Shown here: positions 15,021 to 18,512 of the stretch, piece by piece
Position numbering within the stretch: the stretch's first letter is position 1
Layout: each line of letters opens with the position of its first letter
DNA from: UMGS1696 sp964623635
GTDB taxonomy: Bacteria > Bacillota > Clostridia > Oscillospirales > CAG-272
Assembly: GCA_964623635.1 (NCBI GenBank)
Contig: CAZUUA010000039.1
Location: 1-18,512 of the forward strand
Length of the DNA: 18,512 nt
Direction: 5' to 3'
The notes under the pieces: model-generated
The model's input: only the letters and a program-made list of their open reading frames with translations
Databases searched by the model: none
What the model was told of the DNA's origin: nothing
Translations under genes and position numbers: made by a program

Positions 15021-16024
15021 ATGGCAAACTCCTTGTACAGCGACACCACCAGCTCCTCTGCTGTAGCACCGGTTACCGACAGGTCGGTGATCTCCAGCCG
15101 ATTCGACAGCACGCCAATAGCAGCCGATACGCCCAGCACGGTGGTATCCACGGCAAACACCGTCCGTCCCGGCTGGGTTTCCAGCACGCTCAGGCCAGTC
15201 GGCATGGACAAGCCAGTCGGCATAGGTTCCGTTTCGGTGAAGCTGCCGGTGTGGGTGACGGTGATCTTGCGCACCCCGGCGTGCTGGCTTTTCAGCGCAT
15301 CCAGAGAGCCGTCCAGCAGGATATGTCCCTTGCCGATGAGCAGGATCCGTTTGGTCAGGGCTTCGATGTCCTGCATATCGTGGGTGGTCAGGATCACCGT
15401 GGTACCATGCACCTCGTTCCGGCGGCGAATGAAGTCCCGGACGGCGATCTTGGATACCGCATCCAGACCGATGGTGGGTTCGTCCAAAAAGAGGATGGAT
15501 GGGTCATGGAGCAACGACGCACCGATCTCACACCGCATTCGCTGGCCCAAGGAAAGCTGGCGCACGGGGGTACGCAAAATCTCGGACAGCTGCAGGCATT
15601 CAGTCAGCTCGTCCACGTTGCGCCGATATACGACCGGGTCGATCTGGTAGATGTCCCGGAGCAGCTCGAAGGAATCCAGCACCGGCACGTCCCACCACAG
15701 CTGCGACCGCTGGCCGAACACCACACCGATGTGCTGCACGTGGGTCCGCCGCTCCTTCCAGGGGATACGTCCATCGATCCGGCAGATACCGCCGTCCATG
15801 TCCGGATGCAAAATGCCGCTCATGATCTTGATGGTGGTGCTTTTGCCGGAGCCGTTGGGCCCAATGTACCCCACCATCTCCCCGTCGGCGATGGTGAAGG
15901 AAATGTCGTCCAGTGCCTTCAGGTCGGTGTATTCCCGCCGGAACAGCGCCTTTACCGCCGCTCCCATGCCGCCGTTTCGTCTGGCGACCCGAAAGGTTTT
16001 GGAAATGTGTTCGCATTCGATCAT
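15017..16024 (-). CDS. ABC-2 type transporter ATP-binding protein
   Basis: This 335-residue cytosolic ATPase energises the two downstream permeases. Walker A is GPNGSGKST (55-63), the Q-loop is FGQRSQLWWD (103-112, Gln105), the signature is LSLGQ (157-161), Walker B is ILFLDEP (177-183) and the H-loop His215 is in TTHD. The FGQRSQLWWD form is typical of ATPases paired with ABC2_membrane_6 permeases. Residues 268-279 are a perfect tandem MPTGLS-MPTGLS, an 18-nt duplication (15188-15223) in the C-terminal regulatory part. The start is ATG 16024, with AAGGAGGG 13 nt upstream, rather far. The frame stays open for over 110 codons upstream, but that stretch lies in the leader and past the promoter and has no family similarity. 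Confidence 0.9.
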   Translation of the reverse strand: MIECEHISKTFRVARRNGGMGAAVKALFRREYTDLKALDDISFTIADGEMVGYIGPNGSGKSTTIKIMSGILHPDMDGGICRIDGRIPWKERRTHVQHIGVVFGQRSQLWWDVPVLDSFELLRDIYQIDPVVYRRNVDELTECLQLSEILRTPVRQLSLGQRMRCEIGASLLHDPSILFLDEPTIGLDAVSKIAVRDFIRRRNEVHGTTVILTTHDMQDIEALTKRILLIGKGHILLDGSLDALKSQHAGVRKITVTHTGSFTETEPMPTGLSMPTGLSVLETQPGRTVFAVDTTVLGVSAAIGVLSNRLEITDLSVTGATAEELVVSLYKEFAI

Positions 16025-16246
16025 AAAAGAAAAAATTCCCTCCTTCGTTCGCAGATATTTTCTGCAACACACAAAAAAACGTTTCCGCTTGGTGGAGGTG
16101 TTCCCGGCGTGGTATCCTCTGCAACTCTGAGGCATCACCGGCACCGACACCCAAAGCGGCTTGATCGGACGATTTTGCGCCCGATCGTTCGCTTGTGAGA
16201 TGGAGCGAATGGGATAGAAATGCACAGACGGTCCTACATCTGTGAC
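16025..16246 (-). promoter_or_regulatory. Candidate structured 5' leader (riboswitch- or attenuator-like) of the ABC exporter operon
   Basis: From the predicted start near 16246 to the ATPase ATG the leader is about 222 nt. Stems visible in RNA order: CACAGA/TCTGTG (16223-16244); TTCGCT/AGCGAA (16188-16209); a 9-bp stem GATCGGGCG/CGTCCGATC (16163-16186). Next is a long domain closed by CCGCTT/AAGCGG (16085-16159) with an inner CCGG..CCTC/GAGG..CCGG arm and an internal loop. A U7 run (16073-16079) follows closely, then GCAGA/TCTGC just before the SD. A CCUCC segment in the domain (16094-16098) can pair with GGAGG of the SD (16038-16045). It matches no riboswitch class I could recognise. Together with 16247-16454 this accounts for the gene-free stretch. 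Confidence 0.5.
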
Positions 16247-16252
16247 AGGTTC

Positions 16253-16281
16253 ATTATAGCACCTTCCTGCCACTTTGTCAA
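16253..16281 (-). promoter_or_regulatory. Consensus sigma-A promoter of the ABC exporter operon
   Basis: On the minus strand, TTGACA (16276-16281), a 17-nt spacer and TATAAT (16253-16258): a perfect match to the vegetative consensus. Such a strong promoter with a 222-nt leader suggests control after initiation. Confidence 0.88.
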
Positions 16282-16354
16282 GGGGACTGGGGTAGGCTTT
16301 TTTGTTCGTTTCCACCACAAAGCTTCGTTTTTCCCCGTAGGCAAGAAAAAGCGG

Positions 16355-16383
16355 TTGCATTTTCTGACGATCCATGGTATAAT
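16355..16383 (+). promoter_or_regulatory. Sigma-A promoter of the acyltransferase-like gene
   Basis: TTGCAT (16355-16360), a 17-nt spacer and TATAAT (16378-16383). Transcription should start near 16390. That makes an ATG at 16392 effectively leaderless and supports the SD-equipped ATG at 16455 as the real start. Confidence 0.82.
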
Positions 16384-16412
16384 AGTACTATATGAACGAT
16401 ATAAGAAAAAAC

Positions 16413-16439
16413 AAGGTGAGCCCTGCCGTGGGTCGCCTT
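16413..16439 (+). promoter_or_regulatory. Hairpin in the 5' leader of the acyltransferase-like gene
   Basis: AAGGTGA-g-CCC pairs with GGG-TCGCCTT around the loop TGCCGT (one G-U pair, one bulge). It sits between the predicted transcription start and the SD. There is no U-run, so it is not a terminator; it could affect mRNA stability or translation. Confidence 0.45.
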
Positions 16440-16454
16440 GGGAGAGGTATTCGA

Positions 16455-17405
16455 ATGGACATCACGAAAACCCCTGTAACAGACGAAGCTATGCCGAAGG
16501 AACAAATATCGGAACCCACTGCAGAAACGACACCGGAAAAGCCGAAAAAGCAAAAGAAGATCAAGGAAGCCCGGCGTGTCAAGAGCATTTCGCCCATGGC
16601 CGCTATGATCCCCTTTATCATGGTGGACCGGGTAGGCTCCCAGAATTTTATCACAGACTCTCTGGATGTGGAGAAGCTGGAAAAATATATGAAGGAAAAA
16701 CAACAGGCCGGCATGACCAACATCAGTATGATGCACATCATGATCGCAGCCTATATCCGGCTGGTGGCGGCTCGTCCTGCTCTGAACCGATTCATCCGGG
16801 GACAGCGGGTGTGGACGAAGCGGCACGTGGATGTGTCCCTGACCATCAAAAAGGAAATGTCGCTGGAATCGCCGGACACCGTGGTGAAGATCAGTCTGCT
16901 GCCGGACGCTACCATTGAAGACGTATACAATGCTCTGAACGAAAAGATCGTAGGGTATCGAGAGGATCCCGGCGGAAATTTCGACAGCGCTGCCAAGGTA
17001 CTGAGCTTGATCCCGGCACTGCTGTTGAAGGCGGTCATTGCACTGCTGCGTGCCATGGACTATTTTGGGCTGATCCCTCGATTCCTCACCGACCTGAGCC
17101 CCTTCCACTGCTCGTACTTTATCACGTCCATGGGCTCCTTGGGCATTCCGCCGATCTACCATCACCTGTACGACTTTGGTACCTGTCCGGTGTTCTTTGC
17201 CTTTGGTGCCAAGCGCCGTGTCTATGAGCCGGACGCACAAGGGGTCATCAAGCGCAAATCCTACATTGATTATACCTTTGTTTTGGACGAACGGATCTGC
17301 GACGGGTATTATTATGCCTCTGCCATGCGGTATCTGAAGAGCATCTTCCGCAATCCTTGGCAGCTGGACGAACCGCCGGCTGAGGTTGTACCGGACGTGG
17401 AGTGA
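16455..17405 (+). CDS. 2-oxoacid dehydrogenase acyltransferase (E2)-like protein without lipoyl domain
   Basis: This 316-residue protein resembles the catalytic (chloramphenicol-acetyltransferase fold) domain of dihydrolipoamide acyltransferases. Residues 1-45 are a charged Lys/Glu/Pro stretch, not a lipoyl domain. The body has KISLLPDATIEDVYNALNE, SYFITSMGSLGIPPIYHHLY and the C-terminal FVLDERICDGYYYASAM. In true E2 enzymes the last block reads D-H-R-x-x-D-G with catalytic His; here it is D278-E279-R280-I-C-D-G, so the His is replaced by Glu. Classical acyl transfer is therefore doubtful. I chose ATG 16455, with a GGGAGAGG SD at 7-8 nt; ATG 16392 would add 21 residues but falls at the transcription start. 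The fucosidase gene follows after 45 nt without a visible terminator. No E1 or E3 gene is nearby. Confidence 0.75.
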   Translation: MDITKTPVTDEAMPKEQISEPTAETTPEKPKKQKKIKEARRVKSISPMAAMIPFIMVDRVGSQNFITDSLDVEKLEKYMKEKQQAGMTNISMMHIMIAAYIRLVAARPALNRFIRGQRVWTKRHVDVSLTIKKEMSLESPDTVVKISLLPDATIEDVYNALNEKIVGYREDPGGNFDSAAKVLSLIPALLLKAVIALLRAMDYFGLIPRFLTDLSPFHCSYFITSMGSLGIPPIYHHLYDFGTCPVFFAFGAKRRVYEPDAQGVIKRKSYIDYTFVLDERICDGYYYASAMRYLKSIFRNPWQLDEPPAEVVPDVE

Positions 17406-17450
17406 GGGTAGAAATACGAAGTTAGAAATAAAAAGTGGAGGTCAACCCAT

Positions 17451-18512
17451 ATGATGTATGAGAACAACTGGGCATCGTTGAATGCTCGTCCGGTGCCGGA
17501 TTGGTTCGGCAAGGCAAAATTTGGTATCTTTATCCACTGGGGTCTGTACTCGGTACCGGGCTACACCGCAAGAGGGCAGTACGCCGAATGGTACCGGGAT
17601 CAGCTGCAGCATCCCGATCACCCGGTGAGAGCCTTCCACGACAGGGTCTATCCCGGCAAAACCTACGAGGACTTTGTCTCCGGCTTTACGGCAGAACTCT
17701 TTGACGCAGCCGCCTGGGCAAAGCTGTTCAAGGATTCCGGGGCGAAGTACATCAATCTGGTCTCCAAGCACCACGACGGGTTCTGTCTGTATCCATCGAA
17801 ATACGCCTGGAACTGGAACAGCTGGGATGTGGGTCCCCATCGGGATTTCTGCATGGAGCTGCGGGAAGCTATGGAAGGCACCGGCGTGAAGTTTGGTGTG
17901 TACCACTCGGTGTACGAATGGGTCAATCCCCTGTATCTGGAAAGCCCGGAGCGGTATGCCATAGAGCATCTGCATCCCATGCTGAAGGAGCTGATCGAGC
18001 GGTACCAGCCCTGGACCCTGTTCACCGACGGCGAATGGGATCACCCCAGCGAGACTTGGCACTCCACGGAATTTCTCTCCTGGCTGTACAACGAATCCTC
18101 TGTCCGGGACTTCATCGTACCCAACGACCGGTGGGGCAAGGAGACCAGAGGACACCTGGGCGGCAACTTCACCACGGAATACGGCTACATCACCGGCAAT
18201 CAGCGCATCGAAGACGTAGTACTGGATCGACCCTTTGAGGAATGCCGTGGCATTGGCAAATCCTTTGGTATCAACCGGATCGAGACCACGGCGGACTACA
18301 TGAGCCCCAAGGAATGCATCGAGACACTGTGTTCTCTGGTATCCAAGGGCGGCAACTTCCTGCTGAACATTGGCCCGGCGGCAGATGGCACCATTCCGGT
18401 GATCATGGAGGAGCGGCTGCTGCAAATGGGACAGTGGCTGTCCGTCAACGGAGAGGCCATCTACGACACAGAGGTATACACCAAGGAAAACGAGGACGGT
18501 GTTTACTACACG
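17451..18512 (+). CDS. Alpha-L-fucosidase (GH29), truncated by the window edge
   Basis: At least 354 codons are open to the right edge with no stop. The N-terminus WFGKAKFGIFIHWGLYSVPG (18-37) with His29-Trp30, the KHHDGF block (His107-His108) and LFTDGEW (Asp193 as the presumed nucleophile, in the same setting as in human-type fucosidases) identify family GH29. SKGGNFLLNIGPAADGTIP is the typical end of the catalytic domain. The enzyme releases L-fucose from glycan non-reducing ends. There is no signal peptide, so it is probably cytosolic and acts on imported fucosylated oligosaccharides, which fits a gut mucin or milk-glycan user; this is inference. ATG 17451 (or the next codon, ATG 17454) has GGAGG 9 nt upstream. 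The C-terminal part is missing. Confidence 0.93.
   Translation, partial: MMYENNWASLNARPVPDWFGKAKFGIFIHWGLYSVPGYTARGQYAEWYRDQLQHPDHPVRAFHDRVYPGKTYEDFVSGFTAELFDAAAWAKLFKDSGAKYINLVSKHHDGFCLYPSKYAWNWNSWDVGPHRDFCMELREAMEGTGVKFGVYHSVYEWVNPLYLESPERYAIEHLHPMLKELIERYQPWTLFTDGEWDHPSETWHSTEFLSWLYNESSVRDFIVPNDRWGKETRGHLGGNFTTEYGYITGNQRIEDVVLDRPFEECRGIGKSFGINRIETTADYMSPKECIETLCSLVSKGGNFLLNIGPAADGTIPVIMEERLLQMGQWLSVNGEAIYDTEVYTKENEDGVYYT

Noticed and set aside
16025..16246. T-box, TPP, ykkC/guanidine or cobalamin riboswitch identity for the leader
   Set aside because: I looked for their hallmark conserved strings (for example TGGTACCGCG or CTGAGA-type elements) and did not find convincing matches. This was by eye only.
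16025..16375. In-frame N-terminal extension of the ABC ATPase (over 110 codons)
   Set aside because: It runs through a consensus promoter and structured leader, starts upstream of the transcription start, and has no ABC-family similarity. ABC ATPases begin close to MIECEHISKTF.
1..18512. CRISPR arrays, tRNA or rRNA genes, transposase genes, toxin-antitoxin pairs
   Set aside because: No regularly spaced repeat-spacer pattern, no recognisable tRNA or rRNA sequence and no transposase or toxin-like product was seen.

Overview
The window looks like a chromosomal segment of a Gram-positive gut Clostridia bacterium, probably Ruminococcaceae/Oscillospiraceae. This is inferred from moderately high GC, AGGAG-type ribosome binding sites, the zapA / U32 / dut / DUF4321 / maf / mreBCD gene set, a UgtP-like glycolipid glycosyltransferase, an intracellular GH29 fucosidase and the style of intergenic repeats. 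The sequence is a short-read-style draft: it holds a 100-N scaffold gap whose two flanks carry the same 55 bases.

Left part (1-11446, all minus strand, transcribed right to left): zapA, then a 450-bp intergenic stretch containing a 180-bp palindromic element. A tight run follows: U32/RlhA-like protein, dut, DUF4321 protein, maf, mreB, mreC, mreD, dusB, flavin reductase, diacylglycerol glycosyltransferase and a CapA-like lipoprotein. Several junctions are ATGA overlaps (maf/mreB, dusB/flavin reductase). The theme is cell division, cell shape, membrane glycolipid and envelope, with nucleotide and RNA housekeeping mixed in. The CapA gene is frameshifted near position 187 and its continuation runs off the left edge in another frame.

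Middle (11447-13408): a plus-strand secreted mini SleB-like cell-wall hydrolase ends in a clear intrinsic terminator. A cluster of intergenic hairpins follows, then an AT-richer orphan minus-strand lipoprotein gene with its own near-consensus promoter. The scaffold gap lies between that promoter and the gene.

Right part (13409-18512): a three-gene minus-strand ABC-2 exporter operon (ATPase, permease, permease) is driven by a perfect TTGACA-17-TATAAT promoter. It is preceded by a roughly 220-nt leader predicted to be highly structured. The leader contains a CCUCC segment able to pair with the ATPase Shine-Dalgarno, so I regard it as the best candidate in this window for an undescribed regulatory element. 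Divergently, a plus-strand promoter drives a stand-alone dihydrolipoamide-acyltransferase-like protein whose catalytic His is replaced by Glu. A GH29 alpha-L-fucosidase follows and is cut by the right edge.
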